Shown: piece after piece, positions 8,556-17,486 of the stretch
How the letters are laid out: the number at the start of each line of letters is the position of its first letter
Position numbering within the stretch: the first letter of the stretch is position 1
From: Streptomyces sp. ISL-11
GTDB lineage: Bacteria; Actinomycetota; Actinomycetes; Streptomycetales; Streptomycetaceae
Assembly (NCBI RefSeq): GCF_018614525.1
Contig: NZ_JAGGOL010000008.1
Span: 1 to 64,000 of the forward strand
Direction of reading: 5' to 3'
DNA length: 64,000 bases
The notes under the pieces: model-generated
What the model saw: the letters and a program-made list of their open reading frames with translations, nothing else
Told to the model about the DNA's origin: nothing
Databases searched by the model: none
Program-made: the position numbers and the translations under genes

Positions 8556-9755
8556 GTGGAGACTCCGGGGTCGCAGTCGTCGCTGCACCGGGCCAACCTG
8601 GAGCGGGTCGTGCGCGCGGTGCGCATGGCGGGCTCGCTCACCCAGGCGGAGATCGCCCGGTCCACGGGGCTGTCGGCGGCCACGGTCTCCAACATCGTGC
8701 GGGAGCTGAAGGACGGCGGGACGGTGGAGGTCACCCCCACCTCCTCCGGTGGGCGCCGGGCCCGTAGCGTCTCGCTCTCTGGGGACGCCGGGATCGTCGT
8801 GGGCGTCGACTTCGGCCATACGCATCTGCGGGTGGCCATCGGCAACCTCGCCCACCGGGTGCTGGCCGAGGACGCCGAGCCGCTGGACGTGGACGCCTCC
8901 GCCGCTCAAGGGCTCGACCGGGCGGAAGCGCTGGTCAGGCGACTGATCGAGGAGGCGGGGATCAACCCGTCGAAGATCGTCGGAGTGGGGCTGGGCGTGC
9001 CCGGGCCCATCGACGTGGAGTCCGGGACGCTGGGCTCGACCGCGATCCTGCCGGGCTGGGCGGGCACCAACCCCCGTGACGACCTCGCCGCCCGCCTGAA
9101 CGTGCCCGTGCACGTCGACAACGACGCCAACCTCGGCGCCCTCGGCGAGCTGGTCTGGGGTGCGGGCCGCGGGGCCGCGGACCTGGCGTACATCAAGGTC
9201 GCCAGTGGTGTGGGTGCCGGACTGGTGATCAACGGGCAGATCTACCGCGGGCCGGGCGGCACCGCCGGGGAGATCGGGCACATCACCCTGGACGAGTCCG
9301 GGCCGGTCTGCCGCTGCGGGAACCGCGGCTGCCTGGAGACGTTCACCGCGGCGCGCTACGTCCTGCCGCTGCTCCATTCGGCCCATGGCACCGATCTGAC
9401 CGTGGACCGCATGGTGCGGCTCGCGCGCGAGGGCGATCCGGGTTGCCGGCGGGTGATCGGGGACGTCGGTCGGCACATCGGCAGCGGTGTCGCCAACCTC
9501 TGCAACCTCCTCAATCCCAGCCGCGTCGTCCTCGGCGGCGATCTCGCGGACTCCGGCGAGCTGGTGCTCGGCCCCATCCGGGAATCCGTCTCGCGCTACG
9601 CGATCCCCAGCGCCGCACGGCAGTTGGAGGTCGTGCCCGGCGCGCTGGGCGGCCGGGCGGAGGTGCTGGGCGCCATCGCGCTCGTACTGAGCGAGATGGG
9701 CGACTCCAACCTCCTGGCCGAGTCCCTGCCCGCGCACGCCCCCGTCTCCGCCTGA
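8556..9755 (+). CDS. rok7B7: ROK-family transcriptional regulator (Rok7B7-like)
   Basis: 399-residue regulator. An N-terminal winged helix-turn-helix (about 15-60; GSLTQAEIARSTGLSAATVSNIVREL) is followed by a sugar-kinase-like ROK domain. The domain keeps the phosphate loop GVDFGHTHLRVAIG and the zinc signature GHITL...CRCGNRGCLETF. In Streptomyces the gene in this place next to xylFGH is the ROK7B7 regulator, known to affect xylose use, carbon catabolite repression and antibiotic production; orthology is inferred from domain and context. The GTG at 8556 is preferred because GGGAG (8542-8546) lies nine bases upstream; the in-frame ATG at 8550 is only three bases from it. It is divided from xylF by a 177-bp region containing a large palindrome, a likely target of this protein. 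Confidence 0.85.
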   Translation: METPGSQSSLHRANLERVVRAVRMAGSLTQAEIARSTGLSAATVSNIVRELKDGGTVEVTPTSSGGRRARSVSLSGDAGIVVGVDFGHTHLRVAIGNLAHRVLAEDAEPLDVDASAAQGLDRAEALVRRLIEEAGINPSKIVGVGLGVPGPIDVESGTLGSTAILPGWAGTNPRDDLAARLNVPVHVDNDANLGALGELVWGAGRGAADLAYIKVASGVGAGLVINGQIYRGPGGTAGEIGHITLDESGPVCRCGNRGCLETFTAARYVLPLLHSAHGTDLTVDRMVRLAREGDPGCRRVIGDVGRHIGSGVANLCNLLNPSRVVLGGDLADSGELVLGPIRESVSRYAIPSAARQLEVVPGALGGRAEVLGAIALVLSEMGDSNLLAESLPAHAPVSA

Positions 9756-9797
9756 CGGCCGTCACGCTTTCCCGACGGCTTCTCGACGGCCGTCTTT
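9753..9797 (+). terminator. possible terminator after the ROK regulator
   Basis: Two copies of the self-complementary GACGGCCGTC (about 9754-9763 and 9785-9794) can pair with each other as a 10-bp stem with a loop of about 20 bases, followed by TTTGAG. The first copy overlaps the stop codon. The T-run is weak. Confidence 0.35.
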
Positions 9798-9810
9798 GAG
9801 TTCACGGAGA

Positions 9811-9839
9811 TAACGAATGGCATCGTTGCCATCTCGTTA
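9811..9839. promoter_or_regulatory. large palindromic operator candidate upstream of xylF
   Basis: TAACGAATGGCA (9811-9822), the spacer TCGT, then TGCCATCTCGTTA (9827-9839). The two arms are reverse complements apart from one inserted base. It lies 94 bp before the xylF GTG and after the ROK gene, where an operator for a ROK or LacI-type regulator controlling sugar uptake would be expected. The regulator that binds it is inferred, not shown. Confidence 0.6.
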
Positions 9840-9932
9840 AGGATTTACTTCTTGACGCTTCCTTGGCGGCCGAGTTGACTTCCAGCCACCTCGGCCGCAA
9901 CGACGCGGCCTCGTCAGGGAGGTATCTGCATA

Positions 9933-11042
9933 GTGAACACGCATCTGCGCCGCGTCGCCGTGGCCGCCATCGCCGTCTCGATGGCCGCCGGTATCGCCGC
10001 CTGTGGCAGCGCCAAGGAATCCGGCGGCAACGGGGACAAGAAGAAGGACGCGAAGGGCGCGCTGACCATCGGCCTCCTTCTCCCGGAGAATCAGACCGCG
10101 CGGTACGAGCGCTTCGACAAGCCGCTGATCGAAAAGAAGATCAAGGAATTGGCGGGCGCGGACGTCACCGTCCTCTACGAGAACGCCAAGCAGGACGCCT
10201 CGGTCCAGCAGCAGCAGGTCGACACCATGATCACCAAGAAGGTCGACGCGCTGATCGTCGACGGGGTGGACGCGAAGTCGATAGCGAGTTCGGTGAAGAA
10301 GGCCAACGACAAGGGCATTCCCGTCGTCGCCTACGACCGGCTGGCCGAGGGCCCGATCAAGGCGTACACCTCCGTCGACAACGAGCGCGTCGGCAAGATC
10401 CAGGGTGAATCGCTCCTGAAGGAGCTGGGCGACAACGCCGACAAGGGCGAGATCGTCATGATGAACGGCTCCGTCACCGACCCCAACGCCAAGATGTACA
10501 AGGACGGCGCCCACTCCGTTCTCGACGGCAAGGTCAAGGTCGGCAAGGAGTACGACACCAAAGAGTGGAAGCCGGAGAACGCCAACGAGAACATGAAGGG
10601 CGCCATCTCCTCGCTCGGCAAGGACAAGATCGTCGGCGTCTACTCCGCCAATGACGGCATGGCCGGCGGCATCATCACCGCGCTCAAGAGCGCCGGCTTC
10701 GACAAGCTCCCGCCCGTCACCGGCCAGGACGCCGAGCTCTCGGCCGTCCAGCGGATCCTCTCCGACGAGCAGTTCATGAGCGTCTACAAGCCCTACAAGC
10801 CCGAGGCGGACGCCGCGGCCGAGATGGCCGTCGCCCTCGCCCAGGGCAAGAAGCTCGACGGCGTCGCGAAGTCCACCGTCGACAGCGGCACCGAGAAGAA
10901 GGTCCCCGCCATCATCGTCACCCCCTTCGCCCTGACCAAGGCCGACATCGGCCAGTACGTCGGCAAGGAGGGCTTCTTCAACCTGTCCGAGATCTGCACC
11001 GCGAAGTACAAGGCGCAGTGCGACAAGGCCGGACTGAAGTAA
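9933..11042 (+). CDS. xylF: sugar ABC transporter substrate-binding lipoprotein (XylF-like)
   Basis: 369-residue extracellular solute-binding lipoprotein. The signal peptide ends in a lipobox (AAGIAAC, Cys about 24). The mature part is a periplasmic-binding-protein type 1 fold: LTIGLLLPENQTARYERFDKPLIEKKI, then VDALIVDGVD, VPVVAYDRL-like and VGVYSANDGMAGG segments, typical of the XylF/RbsB pentose-binding group. It captures sugar (by family and synteny D-xylose) and delivers it to XylH. GTG start with AGGGAGG (9916-9922) ten bases upstream. First gene of xylFGH; the palindrome at 9811-9839 lies in its leader. Confidence 0.9.
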   Translation: MNTHLRRVAVAAIAVSMAAGIAACGSAKESGGNGDKKKDAKGALTIGLLLPENQTARYERFDKPLIEKKIKELAGADVTVLYENAKQDASVQQQQVDTMITKKVDALIVDGVDAKSIASSVKKANDKGIPVVAYDRLAEGPIKAYTSVDNERVGKIQGESLLKELGDNADKGEIVMMNGSVTDPNAKMYKDGAHSVLDGKVKVGKEYDTKEWKPENANENMKGAISSLGKDKIVGVYSANDGMAGGIITALKSAGFDKLPPVTGQDAELSAVQRILSDEQFMSVYKPYKPEADAAAEMAVALAQGKKLDGVAKSTVDSGTEKKVPAIIVTPFALTKADIGQYVGKEGFFNLSEICTAKYKAQCDKAGLK

Positions 11043-11086
11043 GCCCCCCACTGTCCGCCGCCCAGGCGGTGAAGGAGATGATGAAC

Positions 11087-11866
11087 GTGTCCGCTACGCC
11101 CGTGCTGGCGTTGCGCGGGATCTCCAAGCGGTTCGGTGCCGTCCAGGCGCTCACCGACGTGGAGCTGGAGATCCATCCCGGCGAGGTGGTCGCCCTGGTC
11201 GGCGACAACGGCGCCGGCAAGTCGACCCTGGTCAAGACCATCGCCGGGGTCGGCCCCGCCGACGAGGGTGTCATCGAGTGGGAGGGCCGGCCGGTCACCG
11301 TCGACCGGCCGCACGCCGCCCAGGAGCTCGGCATCGCGACCGTCTACCAGGACCTCGCGCTCTGCGACAACCTCGATGTCGTCGGCAACCTCTTCCTCGG
11401 CCGGGAGATCGTCCGCGCCGGGGTGCTGGACGAGGTGGAGATGGAGCGCCGCGCCCGCGAGCTCCTCGCCACCCTGTCCATCCGGATCCCCAGCGTCCGG
11501 ATCCCCATCGCCTCGCTCTCCGGCGGGCAGCGGCAGACCGTGGCCATCGCCCGCTCGCTGCTCGGCGAGCCCAAGGTCGTCATCCTCGACGAGCCCACCG
11601 CGGCGCTCGGCGTCGAGCAGACCGCACAGGTGCTCGACCTGGTGGAGCGGCTGCGCGAGCGCGGCCTCGGCGTGATCCTCATCAGCCACAACATGGCCGA
11701 CGTGAAGGCCGTGGCCGACCGGGTGGCGGTGCTGCGCCTGGGCCGCAACAACGGCACCTTCGAGGTGCGCGGCACCTCCCAGGAGGAGATCATCTCCGCC
11801 ATCACCGGAGCCACCGACAACGCTGTCACCCGCCGCAAGGCCCGCACGGCGGAGGGTAAGAAGTGA
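11087..11866 (+). CDS. xylG: sugar ABC transporter ATP-binding protein (XylG-like)
   Basis: 259-residue single-domain ATPase that powers the XylFH importer. Walker A GDNGAGKST, signature LSGGQRQ, Walker B VVILDEPTAALG and the switch His in ISHNMAD are intact. It has one ATPase domain, unlike the double-domain XylG/RbsA of E. coli, as is common in actinobacteria. Three in-frame starts lie together (ATG 11078, ATG 11081, GTG 11087). GAAGGAG (11071-11077) is nine bases from the GTG, so that one is preferred. It begins 44 bp after xylF and overlaps xylH by 4 bp, indicating one operon. Confidence 0.9.
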   Translation: MSATPVLALRGISKRFGAVQALTDVELEIHPGEVVALVGDNGAGKSTLVKTIAGVGPADEGVIEWEGRPVTVDRPHAAQELGIATVYQDLALCDNLDVVGNLFLGREIVRAGVLDEVEMERRARELLATLSIRIPSVRIPIASLSGGQRQTVAIARSLLGEPKVVILDEPTAALGVEQTAQVLDLVERLRERGLGVILISHNMADVKAVADRVAVLRLGRNNGTFEVRGTSQEEIISAITGATDNAVTRRKARTAEGKK

Positions 11867-13155
11867 GTACGAACCTGTCCAAGTCCGACAGTGCCGAGCC
11901 CACCGGCAACGGCCAGGCACCCGCCGAGGGCGCCGTCACGGCCGTCGACCCGCGCCTGCTCGTCCGCGAGGAGGGCTTCGCCGGCTACGGGCGCGAATTC
12001 GTCCGCAAGATGCGCAGCGGCGAGCTGGGCTCGCTGCCCGTGGTGGTCGGCCTGATCATCATCGCCGCCGTCTTCTGGCTGCAGGACTCGGCCTTCCTGG
12101 GCGCGGAGAACCTCTCCAACCTCTTCGTCACCGCCGCCGGTACCGGCCTGATCGCCGTCGGCATCGTGTTCGTGCTGATCCTCGGGGAGATCGATCTCTC
12201 CGTGGGCTCGGTGAGCGGGCTGGCGGCCGCCGTCTTCGCCGTCCTCAACGTCAACCACGGCATGCCGGAGTGGCTCGCGCTCGTCGTGGCCCTGCTCTCC
12301 GGTGCGCTGATCGGCGCGCTGCACGGCTTCTTCTTCGCCCGGATCGGCGTGCCCGCCTTCGTGGTGACCCTCGCCGGTCTCCTCGGCTGGAACGGCCTGA
12401 TGCTCCAGGTGCTCGGCTCCAACGGCACCATCAACCTCGACGACTCCGGGCTCGTCGCCGGCCTCACCAACCACTACTTCAGCGACGTCGCCGCGGCCTA
12501 CGGGCTGGCGACGCTGGCCGTGGCCGCGTTCTTCCTGCTGACGCTCCGCGACAGCAAGCGGCGTGAGGCCGCGGGCGTACCCAGCCGGCCCCTCAGCGAG
12601 ATCGTGCTGCGCACGGTGGCGCTGGCGGTGCCCGCGTACGTGGTGGCCTGGCTGTTCAACGAGTACAAGGGCCTGCCGCTGGCGGTGGTGATCTTCCTGG
12701 GCGTCGTGGTCGCCCTGGACTTCGTCCTGCGGCGGACCCCCTACGGGCGCAAGGTCTTCGCGCTCGGTGGCAGCGTCGAGGCCGCGCGCCGGGCGGGCAT
12801 CAACGTCTCCCTGGTCAGGATCTCGGTCTTCGCGCTCTCCGGCACGATGGCCGCGCTCGGCGGAATGTTCCTGGCCTCGCAGATCAACGCCGCGAACCAG
12901 TCCTCCGGCGCGGGCAGCCTGCTGATGAACGCCATCGCGGCGGCCGTCATCGGCGGCACGAGCCTCTTCGGCGGCCGCGGCAAGACCTGGTCCGCGCTGC
13001 TGGGTGTGCTGGTGATCCAGTCCATCGCCTCCGGGATGGCCCTGCTGGGCATCGCGTCGGCCGTCCAGTACATGATCACCGGTGCGGTGCTGCTCGCGGC
13101 GGTGGTGATCGACTCGGTGTCCCGCCGGACGCAGAAGTCCGCGGGGCGGGCGTAA
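11863..13155 (+). CDS. xylH: sugar ABC transporter permease (XylH-like)
   Basis: 430-residue inner-membrane permease of the BPD_transp_2 (RbsC/XylH) family with about ten hydrophobic segments after a soluble N-terminus of roughly 60 residues. Characteristic segments are LGEIDLSVGSVSGLAAAVFAV and the C-terminal SLLMNAIAAAVIGGTSLFGGRGK. It forms the channel for sugar handed over by XylF. Its GTG overlaps the xylG stop by 4 bp (translational coupling). A strong hairpin follows from 13226. Confidence 0.9.
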   Translation: MSTNLSKSDSAEPTGNGQAPAEGAVTAVDPRLLVREEGFAGYGREFVRKMRSGELGSLPVVVGLIIIAAVFWLQDSAFLGAENLSNLFVTAAGTGLIAVGIVFVLILGEIDLSVGSVSGLAAAVFAVLNVNHGMPEWLALVVALLSGALIGALHGFFFARIGVPAFVVTLAGLLGWNGLMLQVLGSNGTINLDDSGLVAGLTNHYFSDVAAAYGLATLAVAAFFLLTLRDSKRREAAGVPSRPLSEIVLRTVALAVPAYVVAWLFNEYKGLPLAVVIFLGVVVALDFVLRRTPYGRKVFALGGSVEAARRAGINVSLVRISVFALSGTMAALGGMFLASQINAANQSSGAGSLLMNAIAAAVIGGTSLFGGRGKTWSALLGVLVIQSIASGMALLGIASAVQYMITGAVLLAAVVIDSVSRRTQKSAGRA

Positions 13156-13186
13156 GGTCTGGGGGCCGTGGCCCCTGGGCCGCGGC

Positions 13187-13265
13187 GTCCTCAATCGCCG
13201 GACGGGCTGACCGTGCCGTGTCCTCAATCGCCGGACGGGCTGGAAATCCAGCCCGTCCGGCGATT
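13187..13265. repeat. two copies of the dispersed CAATCGCCGGACGGG repeat, second forming a terminator hairpin
   Basis: One direct unit occupies 13187-13209 and a second starts at 13220. The second continues into its own inverse: AATCGCCGGACGGGCTGG (13226-13243), loop AAAT, then the perfect reverse complement to 13265, an 18-bp stem. It sits 70 bp after xylH and probably ends the xylFGH transcript. The same unit recurs at 15487, 26939-27056, 34776-34860, 46212-46264 and 51350-51660. Confidence 0.8.
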
Positions 13266-13365
13266 TCGGTCCGTCCGTCCGGGCCGGGGAACGTCACGGG
13301 AAAACGCCCTTTGTCCGCTATGAAGCCGGGCTACGCCGATCGCGTGACATACCTCGCACCACCCG

Positions 13366-13396
13366 TTCACCGCCACCGCGGGCGGAAGATTAGACT
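13366..13396 (+). promoter_or_regulatory. possible dxs promoter
   Basis: TAGACT (13391-13396) matches the usual Streptomyces housekeeping -10 hexamer, with TTCACC (13366-13371) as a weak -35 at a long 19-base spacing. It lies 47 bp before the dxs start codon. Confidence 0.4.
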
Positions 13397-13443
13397 CGAC
13401 AGACCGGCAAAGCTCGACAGCTCGAACGCTTAAGGAGGCACGG

Positions 13444-15429
13444 GTGGCGCTGCTATCCCGCATCAGGGGACCGCGCGATCTGGACCGGCTGAGCCCGGAG
13501 CAGCTCGACCGGCTGGCCGCGGAGATCCGGACCTTCCTGGTCGACGCCGTGGCCAAGACCGGCGGACACCTCGGTCCCAACCTCGGGGTGGTCGAGCTCA
13601 CCATCGCCCTGCACCGGGTCTTCGAGTCGCCGAAGGACAAGGTCCTCTTCGACACCGGGCACCAGAGCTATGTGCACAAGCTGCTCACCGGCCGCCAGGA
13701 CTTCACCCGGCTGCGTGCCAAGGACGGCCTGTCCGGCTACCCGTCGCGCGCCGAGTCCGACCACGACGTCATCGAGAACAGCCACGCCTCCACCGTCCTG
13801 GGCTGGGCCGACGGCCTCGCCAAGGCCAACCAGGTGCGGGGCACCGACGACCGCGTCGTCGCCGTCATCGGTGACGGCGCCCTGACCGGTGGCATGGCCT
13901 GGGAGGCGCTCAACAACATCGCGGTCGCCAAGGACCGCCCGCTCGTCATCGTCGTCAACGACAACGAGCGCTCCTACGCCCCCACCATCGGCGGTCTGGC
14001 CAATCACCTGGCCACACTCCGTACGACCGACGGATACGAGCGGTTCCTGGCCCGCGGCAAGGACCTGCTGGAGCGCACGCCCGTCCTCGGCAAGCCGCTC
14101 TACGAGACGCTGCACGGCGCGAAGAAGGGTCTGAAGGACTTCATCGCCCCGCAGGGCATGTTCGAGGACCTGGGCCTGAAGTACATCGGCCCCATCGACG
14201 GCCACGACATCGAGGCCCTCGAATCCGCCCTCCAGCGCGCCAAGCGCTTCGGCGGCCCCGTCATCGTGCACTGCCTCACCCAGAAGGGCCGCGGCTACAA
14301 GCCCGCCGAGCAGCACGAGGGCGACCGTTTCCACGGCATCGGCGTCATCCACCCCGACACCGGTCTGCCGGTCTCCTCGGGCGGCGCGGACTGGACCTCC
14401 GTCTTCGGCGACGAGATGGTCGAGCTCGGGCGCGAGCGCGAGGACATCGTCGCGATCACCGCGGCCATGCTCCAGCCCGTCGGCCTGGAGAAGTTCGCCA
14501 AGGTGTTCCCCGACCGCGTCTACGACGTCGGCATCGCCGAGCAGCACGCGGCCACCTCCGCGGCCGGTCTGGCCACGGGCGGCCTGCACCCGGTCTTCGC
14601 GGTGTACGCCACCTTCCTCAACCGCGCCTTCGACCAGGTCCTGATGGACGTGGCGCTGCACCGGTGCGGCGTGACCTTCGTCCTGGACCGGGCCGGGGTC
14701 ACCGGCACGGACGGCGCCTCGCACAACGGCATGTGGGACATGTCGATCCTCCAGGTCGTCCCCGGCCTGCGGATCGCCGCCCCGCGCGACGCCGACCAGG
14801 TCCGCGCCCAGCTGCGCGAGGCCGTCGACGTCAAGGACGCGCCGACCGTCGTGCGCTACTCCAAGGGCGCGGTCGGCCCCGCCGTCGAGGCCGTCGGCCG
14901 GATCGGCGGCATGGACGTGCTGCGCCGCCCCGCGGACACCACCGAGCGGCCGGACGTCCTCATCGTCTCCGTCGGCGCCCTCGCCCCGATGTGCCTGGAG
15001 ATCGCCGCTCTCCTCGACCGGCAGGGCATCTCCTCCACCGTCGTCGACCCGCGCTGGGTCAAGCCCGTCGACGAGGCGCTGCCCGCGCTCGCCGCCGCGC
15101 ACCGCGTCGTCGTCACGGTCGAGGACAACAGCCGGGTCGGCGGTGTCGGTTCGGCCGTCGCCCAGGCGCTGCGCGACGCGGACGTGGACCTGCCGCTGCG
15201 TGACTTCGGCATCCCGCCGCGCTTCCTCGACCACGCCTCCCGCAAGGAGGTCATGGCCGAGATCGGGCTCACCGCACCGGACATCGCACGCCAGGTCACC
15301 GGCCTCGTCGCCAAGATCGACGGCCGTTACGACGAGACCGCGGACCCGGCCGGCGCGGAGGTCGTCGCCGAGGCCACGGGGGTGACGGAGAGCGCCGATG
15401 CGGGTGCCGCTGAGGCGGCGCGCGACTAG
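13444..15429 (+). CDS. dxs: 1-deoxy-D-xylulose-5-phosphate synthase
   Basis: 661-residue cytosolic enzyme. It condenses pyruvate and glyceraldehyde 3-phosphate to DXP, the first step of the MEP isoprenoid pathway and also feeding thiamine and pyridoxal synthesis. Seen: [10 protein letters not shown] near the N-terminus, the thiamine-diphosphate motif [16 protein letters not shown]...NDN, the transketolase pyrimidine domain ([16 protein letters not shown]) and the C-terminal transketolase domain. GTG start with AAGGAGG five bases upstream (13432-13438). The last 30 or so residues ([15 protein letters not shown]...) are an Ala/Glu-rich tail beyond the usual family end. Transcribed alone, between the xylH terminator and the repeat block at 15451. 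Confidence 0.95.
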   Translation: MALLSRIRGPRDLDRLSPEQLDRLAAEIRTFLVDAVAKTGGHLGPNLGVVELTIALHRVFESPKDKVLFDTGHQSYVHKLLTGRQDFTRLRAKDGLSGYPSRAESDHDVIENSHASTVLGWADGLAKANQVRGTDDRVVAVIGDGALTGGMAWEALNNIAVAKDRPLVIVVNDNERSYAPTIGGLANHLATLRTTDGYERFLARGKDLLERTPVLGKPLYETLHGAKKGLKDFIAPQGMFEDLGLKYIGPIDGHDIEALESALQRAKRFGGPVIVHCLTQKGRGYKPAEQHEGDRFHGIGVIHPDTGLPVSSGGADWTSVFGDEMVELGREREDIVAITAAMLQPVGLEKFAKVFPDRVYDVGIAEQHAATSAAGLATGGLHPVFAVYATFLNRAFDQVLMDVALHRCGVTFVLDRAGVTGTDGASHNGMWDMSILQVVPGLRIAAPRDADQVRAQLREAVDVKDAPTVVRYSKGAVGPAVEAVGRIGGMDVLRRPADTTERPDVLIVSVGALAPMCLEIAALLDRQGISSTVVDPRWVKPVDEALPALAAAHRVVVTVEDNSRVGGVGSAVAQALRDADVDLPLRDFGIPPRFLDHASRKEVMAEIGLTAPDIARQVTGLVAKIDGRYDETADPAGAEVVAEATGVTESADAGAAEAARD

Positions 15430-15450
15430 GCGGTTCCGGCTGCGGGCTGC

Positions 15451-15610
15451 CTTTGCCGCCTGCGGCGGCGAGCGCCCTGCGGGCGCGTCCTCAATCGCCG
15501 GACGGGCTTGATTCGGCAGGGCTCAGCCCCCTTCAGCCCGCTGGGGGTGCCCCCAACGGGCTTGATTTCGGCTGAGCTCAGCTGATTTCAGGCCGTCCGC
15601 GCTTGAGGAC
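15451..15610. repeat. repeat-rich intergenic block after dxs with several hairpins
   Basis: Contains GCCGCC-TGC-GGCGGC and GCGCCC-TGC-GGGCGC hairpins, one copy of the dispersed repeat (15487-15509), a strong hairpin AGCCCG...CGGGCT with an inner GGGGGTGCCCCC stem (15535-15562), and an inverse half-unit ending GCTTGAGGAC at 15610. The segment 15451-15510 is almost identical to 46175-46234. It probably terminates dxs. The remaining bases up to 15840 show no gene. Confidence 0.65.
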
Positions 15611-15840
15611 ACCACCACGCAGCTGTGGTGCGGACGACACAGCACAGCAGGCACCCCCCTCCGCACGGCCACGGGCCGATCGGTCACCACCTATCCGGGT
15701 GGTCCGGTCGGCCCGTACGCATATGTACGGCTGCGTCCCATCGGGTGAATCCTGACGTGGGTGGCCGGTCCCGCCCCGGTGCGGACCGGATCATCGCGGA
15801 CACTCGCTCAGTTCGCGGGCAGAGCGCCGGGCAGAGCGGC

Positions 15841-15890
15841 GCGACGCAGTTCGACGCAGGGTGACGCAGGTCGACGCAGGTCGATCAGGT
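15841..15890 (+). repeat. five tandem 10-bp repeats in the permease leader
   Basis: Five consecutive decamers of the form TCGACGCAGG (third copy GTGACGCAGG, the last degenerate), ending at the GGAGG ribosome binding site of the amino-acid permease gene. The 10-base period is close to one helical turn. Confidence 0.7.
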
Positions 15891-15902
15891 GGAGGTGGGC
15901 CG

Positions 15903-17399
15903 ATGAGCACGGAGCAACCCCTCCGGAACAGCCGCGGCAGGCGCGGCATCTTCCGGACCAAGACGGTGGAACAGTCCATCCGGGACACCGAGGAGCCGGA
16001 GCACGCGCTCCGGAAGTCGCTGACCGCCCTGGACCTCACGGTCTTCGGCGTCGGTGTCGTCATCGGCACCGGCATCTTCGTCTTGACCGGCAAGGTCGCC
16101 AAGGAGAACGCCGGCCCGTCGGTGGCGCTCGCCTTCGTCCTCGCCGGCGTCGTGTGCGCGCTCGCGGCCCTGTGCTACGCCGAGTTCGCCTCCACCGTGC
16201 CGGTCGCCGGCTCCGCGTACACCTTCTCGTACGCCTCCCTCGGCGAGCTGCCCGCGTGGATCATCGGCTGGGACCTGATCCTGGAGCTGGCCCTGGGCTG
16301 TGCCGTGGTCTCCGTCGGCTGGTCCGGCTACATCCGCTCCCTGATGGACAACGCCGGACTGCACCTGCCGAGGGTCCTGGAGGGCACCCACGAGGGCCGC
16401 TTCGGTTTTGACATCCTCGCCTGCGCCCTGGTCCTGGTGCTCACCGCGATCCTCGTCCTCGGCATGAAGCTGTCGTCGCGGGTGACGGCCGTCGTCGTCG
16501 CCATCAAGCTCACCGTCGTCCTGATCGTGATCATCGTGGGCGCCTTCTTCGTCACCGGGTCCAACTACCACCCCTTCGTCCCCGAGTCCCAGGGCACGGC
16601 GGCCGGCACCGACATCAAGGCACCCCTGATCCAGGTCATCTTCGGCTTCGCGCCCTCGAATTTCGGCACCATGGGCATCTTCGCGGCCGCCGCCGTGGTC
16701 TTCTTCGCCTTCATCGGCTTCGACATCGTCGCCACCGCCGCCGAGGAGACCCGCAACCCCCAGCGCGACGTCCCCCGCGGCATCCTCGGCTCGCTCGCCA
16801 TCTGCACGGTGCTCTACGTGGCCGTGTCCGTCGTCGTCACCGGCATGCAGAAGTACAGCGAGCTGTCCACGGACGCGCCGCTCGCCGACGCGTTCAAGGC
16901 CACCGGCCACCCCTTCTGGGCCGGCCTGATCAGCTTCGGCGCGGCCGTCGGCCTGACCACCGTCTGCATGATCCTGCTGCTCGGCCAGAGCCGGGTGTTC
17001 TTCGCGATGAGCCGCGACGGGCTGCTGCCGCGCATCTTCTCCCGCGTCCACCCCAAGTACGGCACGCCCTACCGCTCCACGATCCTCCTCGGTCTCGTCG
17101 TCGCCGTCCTGGCGGGCTTCACCTCCATCGACGTCCTGGCCGAACTGGTCAACATCGGCACGCTCTTCGCGTTCGTCGTCGTCGCCCTGGGCGTCGTCAT
17201 CCTCCGCCGCACCCGCCCCGACCTGCCCCGGGCCTTCCGCACCCCGCTCGTCCCGGTGGTGCCCGTGCTGTCGGTCCTGTCCTCGCTGTGGCTGATGCTG
17301 AACCTCACCACCGAGACCTGGCTGCGGTTCGCCGCCTGGATGGTCCTCGGCTTCGTCGTGTACTTCGTCTACGGGCGGCGGCACAGCCGCGTGCCGTAG
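15903..17399 (+). CDS. APC-family amino acid permease
   Basis: 498-residue inner-membrane transporter of the cationic amino-acid (YfnA/CAT-like) branch of the APC superfamily. An N-terminal cytoplasmic stretch (TKTVEQSIRDTEEPEHALRK) is typical of this branch. It is followed by VGVVIGTGIFVLTG (substrate-binding helix 1) and about twelve membrane segments, with FFAFIGFDIVATAAEETRNPQRDVPRGI at helix 6. It imports amino acids by proton symport; the exact substrate is not visible. The ATG at 15903 has GGAGG (15891-15895) seven bases upstream, better than the in-frame upstream start at 15861. Single gene ended by the hairpin at 17408. Confidence 0.9.
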   Translation: MSTEQPLRNSRGRRGIFRTKTVEQSIRDTEEPEHALRKSLTALDLTVFGVGVVIGTGIFVLTGKVAKENAGPSVALAFVLAGVVCALAALCYAEFASTVPVAGSAYTFSYASLGELPAWIIGWDLILELALGCAVVSVGWSGYIRSLMDNAGLHLPRVLEGTHEGRFGFDILACALVLVLTAILVLGMKLSSRVTAVVVAIKLTVVLIVIIVGAFFVTGSNYHPFVPESQGTAAGTDIKAPLIQVIFGFAPSNFGTMGIFAAAAVVFFAFIGFDIVATAAEETRNPQRDVPRGILGSLAICTVLYVAVSVVVTGMQKYSELSTDAPLADAFKATGHPFWAGLISFGAAVGLTTVCMILLLGQSRVFFAMSRDGLLPRIFSRVHPKYGTPYRSTILLGLVVAVLAGFTSIDVLAELVNIGTLFAFVVVALGVVILRRTRPDLPRAFRTPLVPVVPVLSVLSSLWLMLNLTTETWLRFAAWMVLGFVVYFVYGRRHSRVP

Positions 17400-17407
17400 G
17401 CACCCAC

Positions 17408-17442
17408 CGCCGGGCGGGTCCGAAAATCGGGCCCGCCCGGCG
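17408..17442 (+). terminator. strong hairpin after the amino acid permease
   Basis: CGCCGGGCGGGTCCG (17408-17422) and CGGGCCCGCCCGGCG (17428-17442) pair over 15 bp with one G-T wobble around the loop AAAAT, nine bases after the permease stop. There is no clear T-run. Confidence 0.65.
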
Positions 17443-17486
17443 ATTGCGCACCGTGCCGCCCGAGGACGCACCCTAGGTTGACCTGC

